This document shows, in pieces, positions 1 to 11,033 of a stretch of DNA of 64,000 nucleotides. Origin of the DNA: Inia geoffrensis. Its lineage: Eukaryota; Chordata; Mammalia; Artiodactyla; Iniidae. A model generated the notes under the pieces. It ran no database searches. It saw nothing but the letters and a program-made list of their open reading frames with translations, and had not been told where the DNA came from. The DNA lies in NCBI GenBank assembly GCA_036417435.1, contig CM070911.1:2480001-2544000 (forward strand), read 5' to 3'. The first letter of the stretch is position 1. Each line of letters starts with the position of its first letter. Both the position numbers and the translations under genes were made by a program.

Positions 1-405
1 TCGAATGTTGGTGTGTTTAATTTCCCAGAGATCTCTGAGACTGTCCTTAATTCTTTTCATTCTTTTTTCTTTATTCTGCTCTGCAGTAGTTATTTCCACT
101 ATTTTATCTTCCAAGTCACTTATCTGTCCTTCTGCCTCAGTTATTATGCTATTGATTCCTTCTAGAGAATTTTGAATTTCATTTACTGCGTTGTTCATCA
201 TTGTTTGTTTGCTCTTTAGTTCTTCTAGGTCTTTGTTAAATGTTTCTTTTATTTTCTCCATTTTATTTCCAAGATTTTGGATCATCTTTACTATCATTAC
301 TCTGAATTCTTTTTTGGGTAGACTGCCTATTTCCTCTTCATTTGTTTGTTCTGGTGGGTTTTTACTTTGCCCCTTCATCTGCTGCATATTTCTCTGTCTT
401 CTCAT
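1..405 (-). CDS. L1 ORF1 protein, N-terminal 135 codons (partial, runs off the window)
   Basis: ORF1 encodes the RNA-binding chaperone that coats L1 RNA in the retrotransposition particle. From the ATG at 405 the minus-strand frame is open to the window edge. The N terminus (MRRQRNMQQMKG) is followed by an acidic linker (NEEEIGSLPKKEF) and then heptad-like coiled-coil sequence including KDLEELKSKQ, GQISDLEDKIVEI and KRIKDSLRDLW, which matches the trimerising coiled coil of mammalian ORF1p. Near the left edge the segment reads LWEIKHTNIR, where the family usually has one more residue after W, consistent with a 3-base in-frame deletion. No stop or frameshift is seen in this part. The RRM and C-terminal domains are not in the window, so whether the whole ORF is intact cannot be judged. 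Confidence 0.8.
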   Translation of the reverse strand, partial: MRRQRNMQQMKGQSKNPPEQTNEEEIGSLPKKEFRVMIVKMIQNLGNKMEKIKETFNKDLEELKSKQTMMNNAVNEIQNSLEGINSIITEAEGQISDLEDKIVEITTAEQNKEKRMKRIKDSLRDLWEIKHTNIR

Positions 406-2520
406 TTTGCTTAACTTACTGTGTTTGGGGTCTCCTTTTCACAGGCTGCAGGTTCATAGTTCCTGCTGTTTTTGGTGTCTGCCCCCAGTACCTAAGGTTG
501 GTTCAGTGGGTTGTGTAGGCTTCCTGGTGGAGGGGACTGGTGCCTGTGTTCTGGTGGATGAGGCTGGATCTTGTCTTTCTGGTGGGCAGGACCATGTCTG
601 GTGGTGTGTATTGGGGTGTGTGTGACCTTATTATGATTTTAGGCAGCCTCTCTGCTAATGGGTGGGGTTGTCTTCCTGTCTTTCTAGTTGTTTGGCATAG
701 GGTGTCCAGCACTGGAGCTTGCTGGCCATTGGGTGGAAGTAGGTCTTAGTGTTGAGACAGAGATCTCTGGGAGAGCTCTCACCAATTGATATTATGTGTG
801 GCTGGGAGGTCTCTGGTGGTTCAATATCCTGGGCTCAGCTCTCCTACCTCAGAGGCTCAGGCCTGATACCTGGCCAGAGCACCAAAACCCTGCCAGCCAC
901 GGGGCTGGGAAGAAAGAAAAAAAAGGAAAATAAAAACCCAACGAACTGATAGAGCCCCAAGCCAAATGGTAAAAGCAAAACTGAACAGATGAAATCACAC
1001 AAAGAAACGTACACACACACACTCATAAAAAGAAAACAAAAACAAACAAATGAACAGTCAGAAGCCTAGGACAAATGGTAAAAGTAAAACCTAAACAGAC
1101 AAAATCACAAAAGAAACACACACATACATGCTCACAAAAAGAGAAAAAAGGAAAAAATAAAATAAATATATAAAAAAATAATTAAAAAAAGGAGAGAGCA
1201 ACTAAATGAATAAACAAATCCACCACAAATCCACCAATGATAACAAGCACTAAAAACTAAAGTAAGATAAACATAAAAAACAGAAACATATCAGATGCAG
1301 AAAGCAAACCCCAAGTCTACAGTTGCTCCGAAAGTCCACCGCCTCAATTTTGGGATGATTCATTGTCTATTCAGGTATTCCACAGATGCAGGTACATCAA
1401 GTTGATGGTGGAGATTTAATCCACTGCTCCTGAGGCTGCTGGGAGAAATTTCCCTTTCTTTTCTTTGTTCGCATAGCTCCTGGGGTTCAGCTTTGGATTT
1501 GGACCCGTCTCTGCGTGTTGGTTGCCCTCAGGCATCTGTTCCCTGCCCAGACAGGAGGTGGTTAAAGCAGTGGCTGATTAGGCCTTTTTTGATCCCTCAG
1601 GTCAGGGGGAGGGAGGGATATAGTAGTCATAATTGGAATGTGGAGTGAGCCTGTGGCAGCAGAGGCTGGTATGACATTGCAACAATCTGAGGTGCTCTGT
1701 ATGTTCTCCTGGGGAAGTTGTCCCTGGATCACAGCACCCTGGCAGTGGCAGGCGGCACAGGCTCCCAGGAGGGGAGGTGTGGATAGTGACCTGTGCTTGC
1801 ACACAGGCTTCTTGGTGGCTGCAGCAGCAGCCTTAGCATTTCATGCCTGTTTCTGGGGTCCATGCTGATAGCCGTGGCTTGTGCCTGTCTCTGGAGCTCA
1901 TGTAGGTGGTGCTCTGAATACCCTCTCCTCTTGCACCCCGAAACAATGGTCTCTTGCCTCTTAGGCAGTTCCAGACATTTTCCCAGACTCCCTCTGGGCT
2001 AGCTGTGGTGCACCCCTTCAGGCTGTGTTCACGCAGCCAACCCCAGTCCTCTCCCTGGGTTCTGACCTCTGAAGTCAGAGCCTCAGCTCCTAGCCCCACC
2101 CGCCCCGGCGGGTGAGCAGACAAGCCTCTCGGGCTAGTGACTGCCAGTTGGCACTGATCCTCTATGCGGGAATCTCTCTGCTTTCCCCTCTGTACCCCTG
2201 TGACTGCGCTCTCCTCTGTGGCTCCAAATCTGCCCCCCTCTGCCACCCACAGTCTCTGCCCATGAAGGGGTTTCCTAGCGTGTGGAAACTTTTCCTCCTT
2301 CACAGCTCCCTCCCACTGGTGCAGGTCCCGTCCCTATTGTTTTGTCTCTGCTTTTTCTTTTTTCTTTTGCCCTACCTAGGTACGTGGGGAGTTTCTTGTC
2401 TTTTGGGAGGTCTGAGGTCTTCTGCCAGCATTCAGTAGGTGTTCTGTAGGAGTTGTTCCACCTGTAGATGTATTTCTGATGTATTTGTGGGGAGGAAGGT
2501 GATCTCCGTGTCTCACTCCT

Positions 2521-2530
2521 CCGCCATCTT
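2521..2530 (-). promoter_or_regulatory. YY1-like site at the L1 5' end
   Basis: AAGATGGCGG on the minus strand lies about 10 bases inside the L1 5' end. In human L1 a YY1 site in the same place (AAGATGGCC) directs accurate transcription initiation at +1. The match supports this being the true 5' terminus of a full-length element. Function here is inferred. Confidence 0.5.
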
Positions 2531-2540
2531 GTAGGTCTCC

Positions 2541-3165
2541 CTGTACAACATTTTCTTTATTCATGTATCCGTTAGTTTGTTTCCACATCTTGGCTGTTGT
2601 GGGTAGTGCTGCAATGAACATAGGAATGCTAATATTTCTTCAACATCCTGATTTTGATTATTTTGGATAAATGCCAGAAGTGGGATTGCTGGGTCATGTG
2701 GTAGTTCTATTTTTAGTTTTTTGAGGGATCTCCATACTGTTTTCCATTGTGGCTACACCATTTTACATTCCTACCAATAGTGGACAAGAATTCTAGTTTC
2801 TTCACTTCCTTACCAATACTTGTTGCCTTTTTATTTCTGATGATCGCAATTCTAACAGGTGTGACATGATATCTCATTGTAGTTTTGCTTTACGTTTCCC
2901 TGATGATTAGTGATATTGAGCACTTTTTCATGTCTGTTGGCCATCTGTAAGTCTTCTTTGAAGAAATGTCTATTTGAGTTGTTAGCCCATTAAAAAATCA
3001 TGTCATTAGGTTTTTTTGCTAATGAATTGTAGGAGTTCCTTGTATACTTCGGAAATTAACCCATTGTCACACAGATATATGGTTTGCACACATTTTCTCT
3101 CATTCTGTAGGTTGCCTTTTCACTCTGTTGATTGTCTCCTCTGCTGATCAGAAGCTTTTTAATTT
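2541..3165 (-). mobile_element. Older L1, ORF2 3' region (minus strand part of a 5'-inverted copy)
   Basis: The reverse complement matches the end of L1 ORF2: phrases such as MFIAALPTTAKMWKQTNGYMN and the DNA for 'caatcccacttctgg' and 'aaagcttctgatcagcag' are standard L1 ORF2 landmarks. Multiple stops make it a relic. The younger L1 has inserted at about 2540 and cut off its 3' end from this stretch. Confidence 0.8.
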
Positions 3166-3232
3166 GATGGATATGACACCAGAAGCAGAGGCAATACAAG
3201 TAAAAATAGACAAGTGGGAATACATTAAACTA
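3166..3232 (+). mobile_element. Inverted 5' piece of the same older L1
   Basis: About 65 bases reading gacaccagaagcagaggcaa and then aaatagacaagtggga on the plus strand are the ORF2 segment that lies immediately upstream of the 'aaaagcttctg' landmark. That landmark is at the neighbouring end of the minus-strand piece. The two pieces are therefore adjacent in the element but point in opposite directions, the signature of twin priming. Confidence 0.65.
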
Positions 3233-3699
3233 TAGCCTCCTTTATGCTTACAAAACCTACTGAATTCCCAGAAGGTCCAGTATGTTTTGTGGTTCTTACT
3301 TTTTAATGATTCTATATTCATACAAAGTGTGGGCACAGGAGACAGTCTTCCTGCTTTGTGAAGTTAATCTGCTTTCTGGAGAAATGCTACACCCAGATGC
3401 AATCCAACAGCTAAGAGAAGTAGGGAAAGGAGTTTCAACTTTGCTACTCAGTAAACAGATGAAAATTAAGCCAGTAGTGTTAGCATATTTAACTTACAAT
3501 ATTGGGAAATAGAAAGCAATAATCTTCAGCATAGGGACATGAACACTCCCTTCAAGGGGGTTGTGTTGAGTTGGTGGGAGGGAGTGAGTTGGTGCAGTTT
3601 TCCTGGTGGAAAATTTGTCTGTCAGAGGTATTAGCCATGTATCTACAAAGTCTGTGACTTGGCACTATCCTGAGGAAGTACTTGAGGCTTAAAGAAAAA

Positions 3700-4115
3700 A
3701 GACTTTTAATTTTACATTGTTTATTATATTTGAAACTAGGGATTGTCTAATACTATGGAACTGATTAAATAAATATGGTCCACCTATACACTGAAATACT
3801 ATCTAGCCATTTAAAATTTTATAGATGAATATTTATTGATGTAGAATGTTGTTCACAAAGTTGTAAGTTAAAAAAAAGGTAATGTGGGTTATAAAATATT
3901 ATGTGTGTTACAATCCTATTCTTGTAAGGATATGTATGTGTGATAATAAAAATCTGGAAAGATATATACTGGGGTGCCAACAGTGGTTGTATCTGGTGGT
4001 GTATTTTTAAATTTTCTTTTTACTTGCTTCTATTTTTTTTTTTTTTTGTTTACAATGAGACTATATTGTTTTGTAATAAGAAAAAGAATTATAAATATGT
4101 GGTCTCCTCTCACCT
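3700..4115 (+). mobile_element. Old L1 3' UTR fragment (L1M class)
   Basis: Shows the decayed order 'actgattaaataaatatggt', 'cacctatacactgaaatact', 'gccatttaaaattttatag', 'aacagtggttgtatctgg' and a T-rich segment, which follows the 3' UTR of old mammalian L1 subfamilies. Subfamily not assigned. Confidence 0.6.
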
Positions 4116-5195
4116 TTAGCCACTTTTTTCTGGATCTGAGGTCTCAAGTACAATGAGATTTCTGTTAGCTATTTATAACCTGGCAACAGAGTTTATGTCC
4201 TATTTGTTGTTTTAGGCTGGAGGTGTCTTAAAATGCTGTTTTCTTAGCATTTCTTGATTCTGCATGAATTATAATACGTAGCTTGTGGCCTGATAACTGG
4301 GTGGCCTAATGATGTTGATGCTGTAATGATAACCCTTAGGAAGTCAGAGTTTGAACTCAATTGACCAAATGCAGTTTTTCTTCTTTAAGAAAACGCTACT
4401 TAGTTGATAGGCATATTTCTTCAGCAAAGACAGAACACGACATAGGAGAGTGCTCTGGAGTGGCTTGGGAGTAGCGTCACCTTATAAATCTGGTTTAACT
4501 GAATAGAATTTGAAAACATTAAACAAACAACACTTTCTCCTGGAGCTTTGCCTGAATTAAAGAGTGTAAGAAGTATCGACTGCCAGAGCTCAATAGGGCT
4601 ATTATTTGTGAGTGAATGCCAAATGAAGTGATGAGAACAGCCAAACACGAGGTTGTAAATCTATAGAAATCAGGAGTCACAGAGAACTCCCTTCCACCAC
4701 CCGTTTCCTTCAGGTCCAGGTGAATGTTGCCGTGTCTTATTGCCCTTCATTTCTTACCTTTTGAGATGCAACCAGCCAGTCTCCCCTGTCTGACTCATTG
4801 AGAGAAACTACACTATCCTCAGAATTCTTCATTTATAAAATGAAATAGCTCATGGATCTGCAAAGACTGACCCTCTGGCTTCCTTTATTTATGATTCCCC
4901 ATCTCATCATGAGGTCTAAGGAATATCTTGCTCAGTTATTCCTCACTCTCTGAGGGCCAGGCTGCAAGGATTGGAGAAGAGTCCATCGTTAGCAAAAACT
5001 CAGCAGGAGCCCACTGCTAGGGACCGTTTCTTTTTATAATTCTGATGAAAGCATACACATCTTGCATTCAGAGACAATTTTGTAGAGCATAGAAACTGCT
5101 GTTCTACATAACTTAGCTTTTCTCTGAAAACTTAAATATTTTTCCATTTGATTCTGTCCATGGTAAGTAACTATCGTTGCGAGATTAGAAATATT
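4116..5195. other. No gene or clear repeat seen
   Basis: Mixed unique-looking sequence. Short ORFs on both strands have no recognisable composition or splice signals. Confidence 0.4.
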
Positions 5196-5199
5196 CCCG

Positions 5200-5345
5200 G
5201 AGTGCTTTATAGTTTGCTAAGTAAATTTAATGTTTGCTATCCAATTTAATTCGAACAGCAACCCTTATTTTATCATTGACAGCTAAGTTTTCCCACTTTA
5301 CTTATAGGAAAAGTAGGATACACACTGTTAGAGATATTATAAAAG
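5200..5345 (-). mobile_element. MIR-like SINE fragment
   Basis: Weak match to the antisense MIR pattern: 'gtgctttatagtttgctaa', 'caacccttattttatcattg' and 'cccactttacttataggaaa' in the expected order. Confidence 0.4.
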
Positions 5346-6063
5346 ATTACATTTCAGCTTTCCAACTTTTATAACTTTACAACCCTAGTTCTCAAAAACT
5401 GCTGGCTCTTACTTCATAGTCTAGGAAACTATGGTAAAGTGGTCACACATCTCAGGGTTTAGGCTAGAACTCAAAACTTCAAAATCTGTTTTCTAAGTGA
5501 TCTCAACTATAGCAGGAACTCTTTATGGGGGATGCTGAAACCAAACAAGCAAGAATGGCTTAGTATAGACATGCAAATTATAATTACAAATTGAATCAGA
5601 AACATAGCTTTCAACAGCAACTTTCTTATTGAACCAACCTTCATCTTATTTGTTTCAGTTTTGGGGAATTTATATCACACTTACTTAAAATTTCCCAGTA
5701 ACTATATCTATTTATTCCTTAGGTTTTGAGTGAGGAACTCAGCCCAGCCCCAGTGGCAGCCACATTGGAGAACCTCTGGGCAGGAGGGACTGAGTGTCTC
5801 AAATCCCTTGGCAAAGTGGTAGGAGGTTAGATGGGACCATCACTTCCTGGTGTTGAAAATCTCATCAAGAGGCTCCACATAAATGCTGAACAGCCTGGGA
5901 GGCAAGAGACGCCTGGGGTGTCCTGCATATTTAACTCCTTGTCAGTGACAACCATTTATTGATACGTGTGAAAAGGAGAGAGCTGCGACCCTGTCAAGTC
6001 TTATTATTATAAAGTTCTGTGAGGACTCTTCCAGGACATGTGCAGGAACATTTGTTTTCTGTG
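5346..6063. other. No gene or clear repeat seen
   Basis: Unique-looking sequence up to the target-site copy actaatatat at 6064. Confidence 0.4.
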
Positions 6064-6070
6064 ACTAATA

Positions 6071-6086
<16 letters not shown>

Positions 6087-6102
<16 letters not shown>

Positions 6103-6277
6103 GGATGTGGACCATTTTTAAAGTCTTTATTAAATTTGTTACAATATTGTTTCTGTTTTATATTTTAGGTTTTTGGCTATGAGGCATGTGGAATCTTAGC
6201 TCCCTGACCAGGGCTCAAACCTGCACGCCCTGCATTGGAAGGCGAAGTCTTAACCACTGGACTGACTGGGAAGTCCC
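6087..6277 (-). mobile_element. CHR-type tRNA-derived SINE (older subfamily)
   Basis: Antisense SINE: poly-T at the left (the element's A tail), then the tail region 'aaagtctttattaaatttg' and 'acaatattgtttctgtttta', then the tRNA-derived head ending in 'gactgactgggaagtccc'. This longer-tailed form is shared among cetartiodactyls. It sits next to (TA)n and a second SINE. Confidence 0.8.
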
Positions 6278-6280
6278 GAC

Positions 6281-6312
<32 letters not shown>
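6278..6312. repeat. (TA)n microsatellite between two SINEs
   Basis: Pure alternating TA of about 30 bases. A similar (TA)n stretch lies at 6067-6086, left of the first SINE. Confidence 0.9.
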
Positions 6313-6341
<29 letters not shown>

Positions 6342-6534
6342 GTGGTACGCAGGCCTCTCACTATTGGGGCCTCTCCTGTTGTGGAGCACAGGCTCCGGAC
6401 GCGCTAGCTCAGTGGCCATGGCTCACGGGCCCAGCTGCTCCGCGGCATGTGGGATCCTCCTGGACCGGGGCACGAACCCATGCCCCCTGCATCGGCAGAC
6501 GGACTGTCAACCACTGCGCCACCAGGGAAGCCCC
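6313..6534 (-). mobile_element. CHR-2-type SINE
   Basis: Poly-T of about 29 bases, then the antisense body (gtggtacgcaggcctctcac ... gcgccaccagggaagcccc), the abundant cetacean SINE. The right flank actaatatat (6536-6545) is also present at 6064-6073, left of the neighbouring SINE, so the two SINEs and the TA tracts lie between one pair of matching 10-base flanks. Confidence 0.9.
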
Positions 6535-6545
6535 AACTAATATAT

Positions 6546-7550
6546 TTTTAATAACTTTTCAAAACTCCCCTAAATAAGAAAACTATTATTATTGCTTAGC
6601 AAAAGCATTTGGGAACAACTTCCCATGAGCCAGCTGTGTCATATCAGGAACTTGAGAAATGTGTATCTCATGCAGAGCGAGGGCTCAGCTGGCCTTGTGT
6701 ATTTTGCTCATTGAATCAGGCAAAAGCTTTATTTGTCAGCTAAGATATAACTTGGAATCGGCCATTATTTTCCCAGGAGAGTGGCTTGGTTCTCTCTCCC
6801 CAGGAGTTGGCTCCAGTGAACTGGTTCTCTTTTTCTATCATCTTGGTTTGGCTTTTAAGAAAGCTTGTCGTCCCAGCTGCACCCCATTTGCAATACAAGA
6901 GCATCCATTCTGTTTCTTTTTACTCCTTGCCCGGAGCTCCCCAACTGGGCTATGCAGTGCCCTGAGTCCAGGACTGGAGATGGGCTTCCCACTGGAAGGG
7001 TGGGTCCTTAAACCCTCGGTGTTTGGTCCTCTTCAATGCACCCACCTTTCTGATCTCGAAGTGAAGACAGGGTGCAATGATGGCTGGTCTGTATCGAGTA
7101 CATACTCTTTGCCAGAAGTCTTGCAAACCTGATCCATTCAGCCTAGAGGGGCAAACAGTAGACTAACGACCACATCATGGCTCAAGCCCAGTAGAAGTTT
7201 ATTTCGCACTCACTCACCTCCTCTGTGTGGTCATCCAGGAACGCAGGTGATGGATGTCCTGCCATCTTCCACGCGTGCTTCCCAGTTTTCTCTGGGCCAT
7301 CGTCCTTCCTCCTTCCCCAGAGAGGACACAGGGGAGTGTGTGGGCTGCTCTGTCTCATGGGCCAGGTCTGGAGAGGCATGCATCACTTCCACGAACACTC
7401 TGTGTCATGAAGCCATGGCCTCCCTAGCATGTAGGGAGATGGGGACAGAGTGCCTGTGTACCCAGAGAGGGGGAGGACGTGGTCTGCGTGGCTGCCAGAT
7501 GTCCCACCACTCCCCAGGCTTGTCTGGAACATTAAGGCGTCCATAGATGG
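6546..7550. other. No gene or clear repeat seen
   Basis: A 157-codon open frame on the plus strand (6659-7132) has no recognisable domain, no convincing splice sites and ordinary non-coding composition. It is not called as a gene. Confidence 0.4.
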
Positions 7551-7554
7551 AACA

Positions 7555-7770
7555 TGGAGAAAGCGCTCTGCTAAATAGTAAGCAGTCTGTAAGTGTTAGC
7601 TCTCACTACTTGTTATTATTAATAGTAAACCCAATATTTAGGGATTATAATTCTCTTCTAGCCCATGAGGAACAGAGGTTCTGAAAGACTAAAATCCTAA
7701 TGTCAGGCCACTGATAAGAGATGAATGTGGGACTGAAGCCAGGTTTGCTAAAGCCCATAAATTTTTTCAC
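7555..7770 (-). mobile_element. MIR fragments
   Basis: 7600-7770 follows antisense MIR: 'agcccatgaggaacagaggt', then 'ggccactgataagag' and 'gggactgaagccagg'. Immediately left (7555-7625), 'aaatagtaagcagtctgtaa' looks like a MIR 3' end in the plus orientation. The two pieces are probably separate insertions or a rearranged copy. Confidence 0.5.
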
Positions 7771-7774
7771 TAAG

Positions 7775-9770
7775 CATCAGTACTTGAAGTTGATATTTCA
7801 ATATTGTTTACTGTGAAATCCATTCCTTTCAAGGCTCGGAAGACCACGAAGGAAAAAAAAAACTAGTTAAACCATTAACTGATGTTGTGGAGAGTAAGTC
7901 TTTTCAAAACATTTTTATCTACTTTCCTAAGAAAAAGAGAAGATATTTAATTTGGTGAAAAGTAAAGCGGGTGTAGACATCGATTACAATCAAGGCTTAA
8001 AATCCCTTGCCAAGTTTGTGATGCACTTAGCACGTCCCCCAGCACATGGTGAGAGCTCCATAACCCTTGAGTTCCCAGCCCTGTCATCTCATAATTCATG
8101 TGGTACTGACATAAAGCATGTCAACACAAATAATGTTGGAAGCCTTTGCCCAGAGGCAGTGAAGTTCTCACTGATCCGAAGCACACACGCTCCCACTGTC
8201 AGTCAGCTCGGGCTGTGCTTCTCCAGGTCCCCCTGCTCGGTTCCTCGCTGCCTTTGTAGAGCTCTCCTTGCACTTCCAGGTGGAAGCAAACAGTAAATAT
8301 GATGTATAGGAGTGTGTTCCTCTCCATCAGTCTCTGCTATAGGCTCCTCTGTATACTCTGGCTTTTGTCTGAGACTTTTAAACGAGTGACAGTCTTTATT
8401 GCATTTTCCGTCTGTATTATCATATCAAGTTCTTGGGATGTATTTCTGTTGACAAGGAAATATGTGTGATTGTGACTGGAGTTGACAACTGTGTGAAAAC
8501 GTGCTTTTCCTTGTCTCTTGGGCAGGTTTTAAGTGTTCTGTTTTTGTAGGAGTGCTTTCTCCTTGTCATGGCAAACATGGTAAATGATGAAGTTGATTGT
8601 TAAGGCCCATTGGTGTAACTAGAAGGTCTGCTTTGGCCTAGGGTCCTGGGTGCCCAGTGAGCTGAAGGAAGCGTATCTACCACCCATCATGGGACACTGG
8701 GGCACCCCCAACACTAGTCAGAAGCTCTGTTTGGGGGTCTTCATTCACAGTATCTCACCCTGGAATTTGCGGGGGAGCTCAGTGCCCTAGAAGGGACTCC
8801 TCTGTTGAGATTATTGGGGTCAGAAATCAGCAGCGTCCCCTATGTCACTCTGTGAGATCAGAGACTAGGCTTGTTTATGTAGATTATATTTATACACAAT
8901 TATTTATATTCGGTGGGATCATGAATTATGAACCCTCCTAGAAAGCATTGTTTTATTTTTAGGAGTTAATTTTAAAGAAACATGACTACTTGTCATTGAA
9001 GGTAAGAGTTAATAGCATGGCTTTTGGTGTTTGCCAACGTGAAAAAACAGATGTAGATCGGATCCCTGGAGAGTCATGAATTCCTGTGATCCATTCCTTT
9101 TGCTGAACGTTCAAGAATGTGAAGGATTATGACACAGGATGGCAAGCCATCTTCCACTCTGGTGGAAACAAGTACACGAGACGATAGCCGTGAAAGTGTG
9201 TCTTGTGAAGATGATAATCGCATCCCATACGTTGTTGAATTGAACGCATGTTTTTATTTGACACACAAATCTTCCAAGAGAGGCACGGCTTCTCTCCAGT
9301 GCAAAATTTGAGGCCAAAAGATGTGAAGTGGAAGCATGCTGCTGCTACGTTAGTTCTCATATCCCCACCTTCGTATCCAGAATTCTAACTGGCACCAAAG
9401 TGTGTGGCCCTAATAGTTATTAAGCGTCAGAATGTGAGTGTAAAGGAGATCTCAATATTATCTGCTCCAAAGAACACTGTAAGTAACTTAGGTATGTTTG
9501 CAAATACTATTAAAAAAGGGGAAATCTCCATGGCCCTTTGAGACATTTTTTTAATAATATTTATAACATTTAATAATTCAAATGAATTATTTGCAGCATA
9601 TGTTATGTGATTTTCTGATTTATACTCACAAATACAACATATATTCACTATTCAGCTGCTGACAGAACTGTGATCAGTATTATATAAATTTAATCAGAAT
9701 AGAAATTGGCCTTACCTTTGAATATACTTATGTAAAAAAAAAAGGAGCAGAAATGAAAAAATGAATTCCT
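7775..9770. other. No gene or clear repeat seen
   Basis: About 2 kb of unique-looking sequence. ORFs at 7952-8296 and around 9111-9360 are short and overlap on both strands without domain signals. Confidence 0.35.
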
Positions 9771-9777
9771 ACTATAG

Positions 9778-9900
9778 GCAAGTAAACTGCATTGTGGGGA
9801 AGTTATACCCTCTTTACAAATGAGGAAATTGAGGCTCCACACACCTAACTTGGCCGAGATCTCACAGTCGGAGGAGCTGGCCTCAAACATGTGCTCCTCT
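9778..9900 (-). mobile_element. MIR SINE
   Basis: Antisense MIR core: 'ctctttacaaatgaggaaat', 'tgaggctccacacacctaac', 'gagatctcacagtcggagga'. Confidence 0.65.
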
Positions 9901-10369
9901 GAACCCCACGTTTGTTCTCCCCCAGGCTGTGTCCTCCTCTTCTGCTCCCAAGCCCGTGGTGATGTCATATCGCCTCTGCCTCGTGCTCTCAGCCAGGCGC
10001 TCAGCTCTCTCAGGATTGCTTTCTGGGGGCTAAATTAGACAGAGACTGACTTAGCAGACTGTTTCTTCAGTGATGTAATTGTCTTTTATAGCCTGAGGGC
10101 TAACCGAAAGCCAGAGAATAAACCATTTTAGGATTGCTCAAAGATGTACATGTTTGACCAATATATCGTATAAGAAACCCCTTTTCCCCGTAGGGTATAA
10201 TATAATAGGTATTCTCAATGTATATAATGTATAATATATATGTAGGCAGTCTTGTAATTTCAATTTCTCTTTACCATAGCACCAAAAATTACTGTCTACA
10301 TTATACCTACATCTAAGCCTACGTATGTATGTATGTGTATATGTAAGCATGCATCCATCACCTCTCTCA

Positions 10370-10440
10370 TCTATCATCTGTCTATCTATCTATCAATCTA
10401 TCGATCTACCTATCTACCCATCCATCCGTCTATCTTCTAT
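10370..10440. repeat. (TCTA)n-type tetranucleotide microsatellite
   Basis: Imperfect run of TCTA/TCCA units, with a short GTAT run just left (about 10323-10340). Confidence 0.85.
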
Positions 10441-10687
10441 CAGGTATTTAACTATCCTCCTGTTCATCTATCATGTCTCTGATGGGGTCTGTGTATCCTC
10501 AGGGCAAAAGGGCAGGGGAGATGGGGTGAACCTGCTGTCACCGCCAACTGCCCCCTTTGCTGAGGGCGTTGCATCTGTCTTTCTACCAGTTCTGGCACTG
10601 ATGCCCTGAGTTCACTGTTGACCAGATTCTAAGTGCTTCAGGGTTTGGGCTTCACTCGACATCAGCTCTTGGGTCCCTCCTCCAGGT

Positions 10688-10795
10688 ATGGGAACATATG
10701 TATATGTATAACTGATTCACTTTGTTATAAAGCAGAAACTAACACACCATTGTAAAGCAATTATACTCCAATAAAAATGTAAAACAAAAAACCCA
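10688..10795 (+). mobile_element. Cetartiodactyl L1 3' end, short truncated copy
   Basis: Ends with the typical L1 3' UTR sequence of this clade: 'actgattcactttgttataa', 'gcagaaactaacacaccatt', 'gcaattatactccaataaaa', then an A-rich tail. Only about 100 bases, a heavily 5'-truncated insertion. Confidence 0.75.
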
Positions 10796-11033
10796 AATGG
10801 TGTGGAAAATGTTCTGAGATGAGTTGTTGGGCTTTAAAACTGCTTATTCAAGAAGATGCTCCAGTAGCTCTGGACCTCGGGGGATGCGGGGAGAAGGCCC
10901 CAACTGGCCCCCAGTTCCAGCTGGATCCAACCTAACACCGTAAGGCTGGACTCCTCTTACTGGTTTTCATGGCCTTGCGCTTTACGGTCTCAAGCTTCCT
11001 GTCAGCTCGATTTCTCAGCCTCCCCTAAGGAGC

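Larger units (their letters stand above)
1..2540 (-). mobile_element. Young L1 retrotransposon, 5' UTR and start of ORF1 (continues off the left edge)
   Basis: Read on the minus strand this is the 5' end of a LINE-1: a GC-rich 5' UTR of about 2.1 kb followed by ORF1 starting at 405. The 5' tip (about 2540) begins GGAGACC and carries AAGATGGCGG within 20 bases, the arrangement typical of full-length L1 promoters. The 5' UTR contains an A-rich, CA-rich stretch (about 900-1300) with an internal duplication. It has inserted into an older L1 lying in the same orientation, whose sequence resumes at about 2541. Having the full 5' end and an open ORF1 start suggests a relatively recent, possibly full-length copy; the rest is outside the window. 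Confidence 0.85.

Noticed and set aside
3282..3512. 76-codon ORF right of the inverted L1
   Set aside because: No homology recognised, no splice signals; likely chance.
6659..7132. 157-codon plus-strand ORF
   Set aside because: No recognisable domain, no clear splice sites, and mixed unlike-protein composition; expected by chance in 64 kb.
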